A stretch of 64,000 bases of DNA from Acanthochromis polyacanthus (taxonomy: Eukaryota; Chordata; Actinopteri; Pomacentridae), in contig NC_067121.1 of assembly GCF_021347895.1 (NCBI RefSeq), forward strand, positions 36,877,974 through 36,941,973, read 5' to 3'. The position numbers were made by a program, and so were the translations under genes. The stretch's first letter is position 1; every line of letters begins with the position of its first letter. The notes beneath the pieces are model-generated. The model saw nothing but the letters and a program-made list of their open reading frames with translations. It had not been told where the DNA came from and ran no database searches. This document shows, piece after piece, positions 1-12,208 of this stretch.

Positions 1-2636
1 ACACGAGGAACCAGAAACTGAGCAAAGCTAAGAGGCCGTAGCCTAAGTACCACACATGGCTGACTGGACACTCTGGTGGAGAAAGGATGAGACTGAAGTA
101 GCCTCCTGCAGACTTGCTGAGAAGATGACAGACGGATATATAGGCTTATGAACACATGCACAAACTGATGTAAGTGTTGTGACTCAGTTTTCCAGCTAAG
201 GCCAGTGATGGTCAAGCAGCTTTGTCAAACATGTCGTCAAAAAATCACTTCTAGATCAAGTGTTGGAGTATTCAGAAAACTTTTCAAGAAAGAGTCTTTA
301 AACAGTCTTCAGAGTCTGATACAAATAACTTATTCAATACTGAGGCTATAAGAACAAACGAGCAAAATCTTGAGATTTAAACTGGCTACACAAAGCATTA
401 CATCGTCTACATACTTATGCAAACTTCTTCTAAACACTCCTCTTCGGTTCTGGAAAACCACAACCCATCTTTTTAAACTTAGGATATTTTTATTATCACT
501 ATGCTTGAATTTATTCGTGTCAGGGGGGTGTATGATGTTTGACCACCTCCTTTTCTCAATAAATCTCCCCCTCCTCTCCTTCATCAACTATCCTTAATTT
601 TTCCACGTTTCATTTCTGCTTAGCTCAACGTGCCCTTAGTTTCAACTCACACTCTCGTACAGAGAGAGAAGGCTTGTACTTCCGGCTTTGTCTTCTTAAA
701 TGGGTTTCCGTTGAGCTGCAGTTTACACAGGATTGTTCACATGAACCCAGTTTAAACGCCATGCTTTCCAATTTTATCATTGTTGTACTTAAGCCTGATT
801 CACACATCCGATTTTCCCAGTTTTAACTTTTGTTCAATCTCAAAATGCCACAATATAAGATCTGCAGGAACTTGCAAGATATTTGAGGGCAGCATGAACC
901 TGTAGATCCTCGTTTCCAGGCCATTTTCAAGGAGAATAAATAAAACACCTGCTCCAAGGTAGGTACTTCTGATCAGCCCTGAAATACTACTGTGCTGGTG
1001 TCGACACAGAGGAGACAAATTCTTCTGTTTCCTGCGTGCTCATGAAACTGGAATTCCATCCAGTGACTTCTCTTTGTTGTTTTGTCACACTCTTGAGTAA
1101 ATGTTGGGGACAACGCTGTTGGATCTGACGCTATAGTGAAACCTGAACGGTTAAAAATATAGAATGACCCTACTGCTTTTTCATCACAGGAAGTTTTCCG
1201 ACACCAACGCACCAAGAAACTTTTGAGGACCTTTATACTATTTAAACCATAGTCACAAGGAACTTGAGAATAAGTTGAGTTCTTTGGGGATAGGTTCAGA
1301 TTTTTAGTAAAAAAATAAAACAATGTTAGGCTTTGTAGTTGGTGAAGAGAGACAGACCGTCATAAGTCATCGGGTATGAAAACAGTGATACTTTCAAATG
1401 TACTTTTAGTGATCTTAGAAGTAACACAAGACTGTAAAGTCACCAAACCAATCAAAATTATAGCCACAATGGAAATTACAGGTTTTATCTGTCAGGGCTC
1501 ACAACAATAAAATAGGAAAACTCTCTGCTGTGTAACATCTTAAAGACAAATTGCCTCACATTGAGAGCTTCTGTCATGTTTTGTGTGATTGCAGAGTTAT
1601 CCTTTTTGAATCTTATCAGGAGCTGGTTAGCTTTGATTAGTCTGAAGGTTAATGGATCACTGTTGTGAGCTCAAATTGAACTGTGTCCATAATATGAGCC
1701 GGTAAGATGGCTGGTAGGAAATAAGGATGTGTAGAGCTCAGCTGTGCAAGAGTTTTCTTTTGGCATTTTTCCTTTTTTCTATAGTTCACACAACATCAGT
1801 CGCAGGATGACATTAAAGACAGAGGCCTATGACCCTCAACAAAGGAACCCACTGGGGATGCTGCAGCCCTTTTTCATTCACCGGTGGCTTTTTCACACCA
1901 TCTCTGCAGCTCGTTTCATCAGCACATGTTGTCAAACTGTGCTGCTGCAAAACCTCAGACATCTTTCGACAAGGTGATTGTGGAAGAAAAGCATGTTTTT
2001 AGGAGTAACAGTAAAATAATTGCATTCTTATGGAAATAGTTGGTACAAAATGTCTCTGTCTTAATGTAATACAAATTTTAACAACTTAAGATTTAAAAAT
2101 AAAGAAATACTGCATAGCTGTCTGCAGGATTTTGGTGGTTTGTTTTAAATGTTCTCAGAATATTTAACATATGCGACAATCATGTTTTGTTCTGACGGTC
2201 TAATGTGCGGTTTTAGTAGTAAAAAAGACTCCACATGCCGACCCAATAGTGCGTTTCCCCTTCCAAAAGATAGGTATCACGGTCACTTCAGGTTTTACTT
2301 TCCTTTCAGCAGTGTTATACAGACACACAAAACAATCCATTAGTAGAACAGTCTCCTGTTTGGGGACCTCATGTTTCCTTCATTTGTCAGTTCAGCCTTG
2401 TTCATCATGATAGAGTGGAGAATTACATTTAGATCAAAATGCTAATTAAAATCCCAAATCAAAATGCATATTTGTCTGTCTTTCCTTACATGATCGACTG
2501 ATGTACTGTGAACGATCCAATAAAAAAATGAATAAATAAATAAAAAAACACTTTACAGACAATAATGCTTTAGCTCTGCCTTCCAAAAAAAGTAAGAGAT
2601 ATTAGTTTCATGGACATTTCAGTTGCGTAACACCTG
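1..2636. other. AT-rich stretch with no recognisable gene
   Basis: I see no gene, RNA or named repeat here. The open frames are short (up to 116 codons, minus strand 973-1323), begin at weak or arbitrary starts and show no family motif. The only simple-sequence feature is an A-rich run near 2520-2552 with repeated AATAAATAAATA. Confidence 0.6.
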
Positions 2637-3178
2637 CTAGTCTAATAGATCCCAAAAATCATTATGCCTGTGAATGTGCATTCTATTATATGGGATCTTC
2701 AACTTACAACAGTGGCAGAATGTTTGATAAGAACATTTTAATGTAAAATCTTTAGTGTAAATGTTCACAGCCCATGTTGGGTCTTTGAGCAGCGGCAGTT
2801 TGATAAAGTCAAGAGAAGTCCACACAAGCAGCTGACAGCTGGTTAGGTGAAGGCCACCTTGGATCTGATGCCAGTCGTCATAAGTTTGTTTAATCAAAAG
2901 CAGAACCAGTCATTTCATCAAACTCCAGAAAAAAGTCCCAACTCTGCCTCCTCATGGTTCATGGTGTCATACTTCTAGCTGACCTTTAGACACTTTACTT
3001 CAATAATGCCATCTTCAGAGATGGTTCCATCTGGAGATCTACTGATCAGGCCATTGGGAAACAGAAACAGTCTCCTCACTGGGATAAGAACTCCAGTATG
3101 CTCTGTATATTGCTGCTTTGCTGTTGGTTCATAGAGGATTCCACACTCGTGCCTTGGAGAAAACAAAAATATTTCCAA
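2637..3178 (-). pseudogene. Broken YqaJ-like (lambda-exonuclease type) nuclease domain
   Basis: The minus strand reads in two frames. The first half (3178 down to about 2975) contains SPDGTISEDGIIEVKC; in the YqaJ/lambda-exonuclease nuclease fold this pattern supplies a metal-binding Asp (in SPDG) and the E-x-K pair (here IEVK). After a stop and a frame change the second half (about 2880 down to 2637) reads YDDWHQIQGGLHLTS followed by VWTSLDF, matching the family's Gln-rich motif after the catalytic pair (Y..Q.QG.L.(V/I)T) and the following V(V/Y)(Y/W)T strand. The order and the roughly 40-residue spacing fit the family. A complete domain is about 150 residues, so most of it is present but broken. 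No start or upstream exon is visible, so it may be a processed copy or a remnant of a multi-copy gene. Such domains occur in several multi-copy fish genes, often close to mobile DNA. The motifs are seen directly; the family call is from recognition without a search. Confidence 0.6.
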
Positions 3179-5889
3179 GTCTGCCTTTTATCATCCTAGA
3201 AATATATCTAAAGTTTAATGCTTCCTGTCTTAGTAAGACTCTGAAAAGCTGGGTAATACATTTTTTTTTCTAGTAGACTAGATTAATGTAATGCACTCTC
3301 AAAGCAGGCCTTAAATAAGCTACACTTTATTGAGCCGAAGTATTAAGTAAAAACCAAAAGTTTCTGAGTGCATCGCTGTGCTCTTGGCTGGCTCCCAGTC
3401 AAACAAGGAATTGGTTTTATTACTTTTTACTGCTCTTAACCTCTGACTCGCTTAGATTCTTCCTACATTGTTGGCCTGCTCACTGAACACACACTTAGAT
3501 CATCAAGTAAAAGTTTCCTCACGACACCGACAATCAATTCTAATTCAACTTCTAGTATATGTTGTCCATATTCCTTTTTTAAAGGAACACAGTATACAGC
3601 AAAAGTGATAAATCACCTAAATGTCAAATGAATTAGAATTTTATCACCATATCATTGTTTTACTTCTGCCAGGAACCAACATTTTAGGCGTACTAGTTTA
3701 AGATAACAGACCCCAGATGAGGAACTCTCTGCAGCAACAATCAGCACGCCTTTCATTACTGTGAAATTGAATTTGTTCTTTTAATATTTTGCAAGTCCAT
3801 CTTCACTTTTTGATGGCCACCTCAATCCTCCTCAGTATTGATGATACCATTACTGTGAGGGTTCTTTATTAGATAAACCAGGAATATAAAACTGTGGTTA
3901 AACTTCAGTGTGATTTCTTTTATGAGATCCCACCTTGAATGATGTTTTAAGATACGTAGCTCTGTTAGTCTATGTTTATATGTTATGACTGCAGTTGTGA
4001 GCAGCTGTGTCATGAGATGGTCAGCTGACAGTAATGGCAGATGGGGATCATTTTAAGAAGAGACAGAAGTAACAGCTTATTTTGAAAGACATTGAATCTA
4101 TGTCTGTTATATTAAATGTGCTATATAAATAGGATTGACTTAACTGGAGAATTAGCTCCACTGCAATCTCAATCTATCGAGTATAAAAAAAGTTTTGAAA
4201 CTTTGTTTAAAATTGGCTTTAAATGTGGGTGGAAAACTTATCCAGGGAGTTTTCTGCAGACAAATTCCTGTCTTTCCTTATTACTGCCTTTCATGTTGCA
4301 CAATAATTATGAGGATTTCCTGAGCAAACCTGACTCCAGCAGACTCCAGCAGAATGAATAATGAAACTCTGTTAACATACTCCTTCTCCAGAGATATTTG
4401 CATCATACTTCTTTAAACGGGTCTGCAATAACTAGAGAGATGCACATAAATTACTAAAATGGCATTCAGGCTGCGATTTCAGCCAGTTCTGACTGTTTTG
4501 TACATGCAACACAAGCATGTATGACACAAAAGTCTTACAATTCGATATAATGGATGCGCAAACTTCCAATTACCCTCGGCCCCTCATAATAAGATGAATG
4601 TCCTCTAATATATGGAGTGCAGTGTTTTTTGTAAGATGAAAAGCCAATTTCCTGGGTTGTCAGGGCACAAACAAGAACCAAACGCACACTGTCACATTAC
4701 ATCAGGCTGCTGGTTTATCTGCTGGAGAAAGTGAGAGAGGAGCAGAAAGGGAGAGACAGGAAGAGTGACAGAGATGGGGAGAGAGAGTGCTACATTGGCA
4801 AGCCTGAGCTGCCGGCATTATTTTTTTTCCCTCTCCCCTATAATGAGGTGGGGAAGGAGTCACTCTGCATTGGGTTAATAAACAGTTATTCATCTTCAGC
4901 ATGGCACCTAGGAAACAGGAGTGGGTTTGCCCTTGGGCTAATCTTCAGGCCTGTGGAAGACAGCCAATCCATCAGCGCAGTATTTAGACTGCATACTGCA
5001 AACTTTCTGGACCTCCCAAAGAAGGAAGAGAGGGAAAATGAGAGAGTGACTGAAGAGGGAGTGTATGACACCGAGGGAGAGATGGAGGGAAGATAAGATG
5101 AGAGAAAGTAGGAGGGAAGGAAAAGGTGAGAGGGGTTGGGCTGCTAGTCCTGCAGTGATTTATGATGTTTAGAAAGTCAGACTGTTTGAATTAATGAGGT
5201 AGAATTGGTGAAATCGACTGGCGCATGTGTGTATGAGTGTGCGCAGACGTTGTGCTTGTGTACCTGTAGGTCATTTGACACAGTCATCAATAATGGTGTA
5301 GATTTGAGGGTTTGAAATTACTTTCAAATTACGTTATTACCAGTGTATCCAGAGAAATGATTCATGTTTGGAGACTGTGTCAGATGGACATTTAAATGCA
5401 AAGCTGGAGGCTGTTCGACCTTGGCTGAGAGAAGCGGAGGCGAAAACAGATGTTTCGTATCCTAAGGTGGCTGATTGTAACCGCACCAACAGCAGAGTCA
5501 TGGCTGACAAATCAGAAATTCAGCTCTCATGGAGATAATCGGTTTTGCAACAGTTCGCAAAAGCATCCAAAAGTAATTGATTCCTCATGTTGCTTCCCAA
5601 CTCTCCCTTGACAAACACATTCATTACCTCTGACCAGGAATAGACAAGGTCATATTACAAATTCACTGGTGCTGCAAAAAGCTTTTTTCATTGTCAGCAT
5701 TTTGAAGACAAACTAGAATGAAAAATTGCTTGTTAGCCCTGACAAAACTACAAGGGTACTTCAGAAAGTTCTCCTTTGGACAGAATGGGCATAACTTCCA
5801 TTTTGGGGAGTAACATTATCCAAGAAATCCTTTAATCACTGTCCACAAAAACTCAAATGTCTGCTGTTATGTCTTTGCAGATGATGCCC
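3179..5889. other. No gene seen; GA-rich tracts and one balanced-composition block
   Basis: Short open frames only, none with a known motif. The plus strand is rich in GA around 4728-4790 and 5024-5130, which produces misleading open frames on both strands. The part between (about 4800-5010) is less repetitive and more balanced in base composition than its surroundings, but I can assign no function to it. Confidence 0.5.
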
Positions 5890-5894
5890 TTTGA

Positions 5895-6215
5895 AAAGCA
5901 GTAGAGTTGAGAGGAAAACCACAAAAAAGTACGGAACTTGTGTTATTCATAACCAGGTGGTAAAGGCTTGATTGTCCATGGTTGCTGATTTTGGACGTTT
6001 GGACCTTGAGTCATCTTTGGTGCTCTCCCTGCAACGCTTAATTACACCAGCCTAGTTCATTAGGATTGTACAGCAAAGGGAGTTCTTGCCAAGTTTTTCA
6101 GGGACTTGCTTGGCAACAATTTGCTTTTCATGCAGATTCTTGATCACACCTCTGGTTTTACCTTGTTGTCCATTTTCTGGAAACAAGACCCACAACTTCC
6201 ATTGCGTTAGGGCTC
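5895..6215 (-). mobile_element. Tc1/mariner-superfamily transposase, N-terminal relic
   Basis: Read on the minus strand from about 6170 down to 5945, one frame gives KNLHEKQIVAKQVPEKLG, then a stop, then VIKRCRESTKDDSRSKRPKS. This resembles the helix-turn-helix DNA-binding region of Tc1/mariner transposases: an IAK.LG helix, then R..E.GS..D..RSGRP and SAT. The GRP motif linking the two DNA-binding subdomains appears as KRP. The catalytic half is not recognisable below 5890, so the copy is truncated or too decayed. The tract near 5755-5790 could hold an end of the element, but I found no partner inverted repeat. Superfamily assignment is moderate; the lineage is unknown. Confidence 0.45.
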
Positions 6216-9200
6216 AGCTGTATACTCTAAAGCCTTATATCAATGTCCAAAACACTTGTGTGTGTCTGTTGCCTTTCACCTCACATGTTTGAATTGCGCC
6301 CCTTGTTTGTGGGTGAGGCAGAAAACGTTTTTACGCGCCCTCATACATGTCCTGACATCCTGTCTTCTATTATACCTATGCCAGAGTAGGCATTGTAGGC
6401 CTTGAAAGACATTTTACAGGGGTGCTTTGTGTCGTCAGAACATGCACAGAAGGTTTGGACCACTGTAAAATTTCCTGGATGTTCCTCCAGTGCAAAACTG
6501 GCTGAAGATTGATTCTAGATCAAAATTAGGCACCAAAATTACCACCACTAAGTCTTTTCCCAGAGCATATTTCTCCTTGCCTGACTAAGAAGGGATATTC
6601 TATTCTTTTCTTACCTGCGATGTCTGCAGCAAGCAGATTTTCTTCCCACTTGTACGTAAGAAACAGCTTTCTCAATGATTCAACTTGCAATGTGCTCAGT
6701 TACAGAAGTAATGCATTCCCATAATTCAGTCTCATGTTGTGTATCATTTTTGGAGTAGTTTAGAAGTGGATGAAACACTTTAAGCTTAGTTGTGCATTCG
6801 GCAAATTGTGACTTGCGAGGATGAGCATGCAACTTTATGTGTTTTAACTTTTTCTAGGTTGTTTTTAATCGCGGCACCCTGAAGCTTTGTATGTGAGAGG
6901 TGACAATGCACTGACGTACTCATGGATTCAAAAGCTGCAGGGTCTCTCTCACTGCTCATAAGGTACGTTTCAAGCTGTTTCTATGCATCATTTTTCTTGT
7001 TCATTTCCCTTTCACTTGGTGCAGTTTTATCATAATGATCCGGAAAGCTTTTAACCACTAGGATATGATTGTTCTCTCTTCTGTTTGAAGCTCCTTTACA
7101 AAGTGGGTTGGACACTAATGACTGATGCTCCTGTACATCAGTATTTGCATAAAGTTTTTCAACTCTGCCACGTCAAGTCATTCGCATTCTGTCGCTTCTC
7201 CCATCTTTGAGTGTGGATGTAAGAACAGGGTGGAAGATCATAAGTCAGTGTGAGGTGAACTAACATTGCATTGATTTAAATTCTTCTGAATTTTATATGG
7301 AGCACACGCATGCGTGACATTTAAATTATCAGAGCAGGGTATGAAAATGCAGTTTGCATTTCAATTTTACCAATCAAAGCCATGGCCAGCCTATTATAAT
7401 ATACAAATGGAATTATGTCTTCAACACACATGGACAGGGATAAGCAGAAAGCTTTAGATTTTTTTCTGCACACTTTTTAAATGAGTGTGTCCTAATTTTA
7501 AAAGATCAAAAGTTAATGGTCAAAATGTGAATTGCCTTTAATGGATGTCCCTGGTTTCACAGTGATGGGGATCTTTGGCCTCTGTCTGGTCCAGTTGAAA
7601 CACTCAAACATTCATTTGGATGGGGTGACTGACTTCGACGGTCAAACAAAATCCACTTTGGTGCCATAGCAAAGCCTTTTGTTGCCCATATTATGCTTTT
7701 TGATCTTGCCCTTTCTTTTAGTGGATTTTTTGCCAACATAAAAAGTCTGCAAACTTACAATGCCATAAAGTCAATGCCAAAAGGAATTATTTTCTCCGAT
7801 AGAAAACATTGCTACTTACCTACCTGAAAGACCTTGTTTGAAATCCAGACTTTTTTTCATTTACTTATTTACATCACTATGCAAGATATTTACACAAAAT
7901 TCCACCTGGTTGCCGCTCATGTCCTGTGTACTCATAGATCTAGGGTTTATCTGGTGTGTAACCAACTGTACTTGATGGAATGTCCAGTGAAGCCTGTACA
8001 AATTCATCCTAATTCAGTGTTTTCCAACATAAAATACTTTGTGCCAGTAGCACTTAGAATAATTCTGACTGCACTGGGTGGAAATTCAGTTTGTCAGCTT
8101 TCAAATGAGACCAGAACCATGCATGTACTCCAAACAGTTCAAGAACAGCATTCAATTTACTTTGGGTACATCTTCAGTAGAAATTTCAGGCGGAAATTGT
8201 ACTTTATAGGGTTAAAGCACACGGATGCATATTTTAATGGTATACACATATGTGCTGTTCAGAAATGTTAAATGTTGTAGCAGTTGCTAGATACTGACCA
8301 ATTGTTTCCCCTTTCTTAACTACACAGTTCAAATGTCATAAATTTAGATTCAGGACAGTTTACACTGGGTGCACCTGGAGACAATCAAAAGTGGGAAATA
8401 AAAATCTGTATATTTCTGAGAAAAACACTTCGTTTTCTTATTTTAACTGACTCCAAGTAGCATTTTTCTGGTTAATTTCTTCATTTTCACAGTCATGTAT
8501 TGAGTGCCTCTCTTATTTAGCTTCAGAAGCACAAAAGCAGCACTTTCAGGCATCCTTGTGTTTTCTTCAGCTGAGATAAATGTGTCCCTGTGAAATTAAG
8601 AAGAGTATTGTGATGTGTATGCCACTGCAAGAAGTGAAAACTGTTTAAAATCAGTGTAAGTGCGATTTAAACATTTTTGCTTGCAAGCACCACAGAGCGG
8701 AGGCCCAGGGGGATTCTGTTCACAGTGACCCTTGTGGCTAATGGCCCTCAGCACAGGCAAACTTTGGTCTTTCTTCTCTGTGCTCTGTAGTTTCAGAGCC
8801 ATTTCTCCACTCCTTACTTAAATTGCACCTTGTCCTTTACAGTTTCCTTCCACTGCTTTCTGTATGCAGGCTGTAGGGACACTGAGTTCTGTGGATTCTT
8901 TGTGGCTGCAGAGGGAGCTGTGTGGATTCTGGGAAATTACTGTGAGTGGTCACTTCAGTCAGCAATAGTGGGGATGGGAAGGAAAAAAGTGAGCTTCCCA
9001 GATTCTGCTTAAAGGTAGAGATTCAGGAGCTATGTAGTCAACTCTTTTTTTACTGGTAATGAAGGCATTAAGGTAGGAGAATATGTATAAAAAAAAATAA
9101 TAGTTCTGTTTTAATTCTGGGCCCAACAATAGTTTAGGGATGTGATGCAAAATCCACTGGAGTGCATTCTGACCATTTTTTTTTTTTTTGCAAGAGGTTG

Positions 9201-11661
9201 TCTAGTAGGTGAGAAAATAGACCTCATTTTATCAATTAGGCATTGTAAACAATAAAATCTTGCTCCATTCATTCCTTTTATTGTTGTATTTATAGGAGGC
9301 AAAATTCTAGGAATTAAAGAGGAAAGCCTAGCTGCTGTTTTGAATTAAAAAAAACTTATATGATGAAAAAATTGGGTCCCTCTGAGAGTTGTTGACTTGA
9401 ACTGTCAGTTAGAAGAACCCCAAAGTTCAAAGAGCCCTATTTAATCCAACTGGCACCACAGCTTTAGTCATGTTTGGAGGCTAACTTATAAAAATATGGC
9501 TGGATAGGTGCTCGACCCATTCATTAAAGAACAGGACTCAGATTATAGTATGCTTTTGAAAAGATTACTAGATCTGGATCTAGATCACTAAATTTGACTG
9601 AAAAGGGCAATTAAGTAGGCTACACTAGCACATACTTTGCTTAAGCGACCAATTAACGACGGAACAGTTTGCAGGCACCCTCCTTGGAGCCTTCCTTTGA
9701 CAACAGGATTAACATCACTGAGAGCAGAGATGTCCATGCCTTTTTTTTGTGGATTACAGTGGGGGTAAAGGCATTTTTGTCTTTATCTCTGAATAAGTGG
9801 GCAAAAATTCCATACTGACTTTTCAGCAAATTGCAATTTAAGTGGTCTGAGAGAAAACTACATTTCAGCATCTTCTCCAGGCTCCTTTTCAGGCTTTAGA
9901 AAGTCTAGCCTGGAGACCGGAGAATTCAGCCAAGCAGAGGGTTTTTCACCAATTACCTGAAACAGTATAAATAGCAACAAAGTTCCAGGTTTAAAGTAGA
10001 GCATGCATATAGGAAAGCGATAATATACTTTAGTCAAAGAAGAGATGAAGGGTTATACATGGTGTTTTGTCTGTTGTACTGTGTCTCCAGTGAATGAGGA
10101 CTCCGGAGTGGGATATTGGGATATTGAGGTAGCTGTACTGCAAATCAAGCAAAATCAAAGTATTACAACGCATGCCTCGAAGTGTACAACAGATTCACTG
10201 CCCTGTCTGTTAGGATTAGCTGCAGATTTATTTCAATTAAATCAATGCACGGGGAGTTAGGAACTCAGCTGCAAGGCAGCAGGGCCAAGTTAGGACAGCA
10301 TATAAGAGGATCGATACAGCAAGGATGGACTGAATCTACATCGTTATTTTTGTTGAGACTACTAAGCACTTTTTTGCATTCTGCTGGTTTTAAAGACTTT
10401 GCTTCAAGCACTTGTGTCCATCTCCAACAGCAAAATCCAAGCAGTATTGTTTTTTTTTTGTAATAAACTGCACAGCAGTTTTGATTTTTGTAACAAAAAA
10501 GTGATTTAAAGTTTTCTCTGTGCACTGCAGGGTGAGAGTAAAAAGGGGAAGGATTGTGACTCTTTACACTAATGTGGGAAAAGCTCCAACATGGATGCTT
10601 TGCCAGTAATAATCCTCACAGATACCTCCAGAATCAAAGAACCCCTTCAGAATGTAAAGAAGGAGATTAAAGACACTGAGTGCAGTTTGTGTGCCCAGAT
10701 CAGGTCACGAAAGGACGCTAAAGAAAGGTGTTGGCTGGTGTTACAGTAGAAGTTAAAAGGCAGACCTCAGGAAACATGGATGCTTTCTTCTGTCTCCATC
10801 CAAGAGAGGCCACAGACCTTGCACAAATGATGTTTTTATTTGATTTTAATGACTTGTAGGGAGGACACAGACAAAAAGTGTGCTGCTTGAGGACTGGCCT
10901 CAGGTGGTCTCTGAGCAGCTGGTTTGCAGGAGGTCGCTCAGCTGCTAGCTTCTGGCATACTCGAGCTGACCTTTATAAGCTGAGGGGGATCTTGAGTGTC
11001 ATGTTCCCATAATTGCCTGTACACATGTGGCTCTTTGTTTCTGAAAATCCATTGAAGAGAAACTGCATTGATCAGTTTAGCAGCCATGAGGAATACAAGT
11101 TAGTTTGTGAAGCAGTTGGTGAATGCTCTCTGTGGCTCTGGGGGATCTTTGTCAAATCTGAGAGCATGAGCCATATGATGCCACCAGGATCGTCTTGCTT
11201 GAGGATGGTAACTACGCATTTGAATACTCATAGCATACTTAAATTGCACACTCTAGCTTATGGAGGTAGAAAGATGTGACTTATAGATCCGGGTGGAATT
11301 AACAAAAAGATTCTCAAGAAGCAATTATATGATCCCGGACTGTTGACTGAATCACATTGGACAAATATGTGGATATGTGCTTGGTGAGAATGCTTTTGAA
11401 ATTGAGTTTTATGGAAATCTCACAACTTCCTGTCATTTCTGAATGAATGAATGAACTAAGTCCCCATGAGTGACACTGGACTATTGTGTGAACTCATTAT
11501 CTGTAACTTTCAGAGGCATCACATGACACACTCTGACCACTGAACTTGATTTTGGTCCAATAATATCAGACGAGCTGAATCATTCTTTTAAACTCTTTTT
11601 ATTCTTGTGCACTGTGAGCTAACAGGAAGTCAGGAAGCCCAGTAAGGAGAGGACTCACATG
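6216..11661. other. Long stretch without a recognisable gene or named repeat
   Basis: No family motif was found in any frame. The longest plus-strand open frame (7834-8271, 145 codons, TTG start) looks accidental. Poly-T at about 9175-9190, an AATG run at 11441-11456 and several A/T homopolymers are the only simple sequence. A possible splice-bounded 72-nt segment at 8870-8941 is listed under findings. Confidence 0.5.
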
Positions 11662-12208
11662 TACATAGATCAGTCACAGCTTTAAAGCCACCTGCTTAAT
11701 AGTGTGCAGGTTCCCCTTGTAGCATCAAAGCAGCTCTGACCCATCAGCCCGTGGACTTGTGACTTCTGATGTTGTTCTGTGGTATTGGGACATCTGGCAT
11801 CTTTTGGGTCCAGTGGGTTGTAGGTTGGGGCCTCCATGAATCAGGCTTGTTCGAGCACATCCTCCAGATGCTCGATCAGATTGAGATTAGCTAGTTTGGG
11901 GAGTCTGTGTCAGTGCCTTGAGCTCTTGTTTGTGTTCCTCGAGCAGTTCTTGAGTTGTTTTTGGGATATGGCTGGGCGCATTTGTTATGTTATGCTAATG
12001 TTCTGGAGGTTGCTGATGTTGGATAGCACCATTGGTAGTGATGTGCTTGGTCTGCAACACTGTTTACATGGGTGGTAAATGTCAACGTAACATCTACATG
12101 AATGCCACAACCCAAGATTTCCCAGCAGAACAGGATTGTAACAAGATTTTCAGTGCTATTAAGCTTCCATATTTTTCACAGCTTTTAGTGCTGCAGCTTA
12201 TCGGTGTA
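11662..12208 (-). mobile_element. Deletion derivative of a fish Tc1-like element (family A)
   Basis: A 547-bp element in reverse orientation. The left end (TACATAGATCAGTCACAGC) and the reverse complement of the right end (ending TCGGTGTA at 12208) are the inverted repeats of the fish Tc1 family whose ends read like CCGATCAGCCACAACATT. From the left, the sequence runs backwards through the 3' part of the transposase gene: GGGGCCTCCATGAATC near 11829, the GATGCTCGATCAGATTGAG block near 11870 (the usual NPIE region), then GTCAACGTAACATCTACATG near 12079. Only about 90 bp of the 5' end remain, so the centre and N-terminal half are missing. Stops and indels are scattered, so it cannot be active. 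The same family occurs at 42150 and 44217. Identity rests on memory of the family. Confidence 0.75.

Noticed and set aside
7834..8271. 145-codon open frame on the plus strand
   Set aside because: Starts at TTG, no motif, ordinary AT-rich composition, and nothing resembling splice sites or a neighbouring exon.
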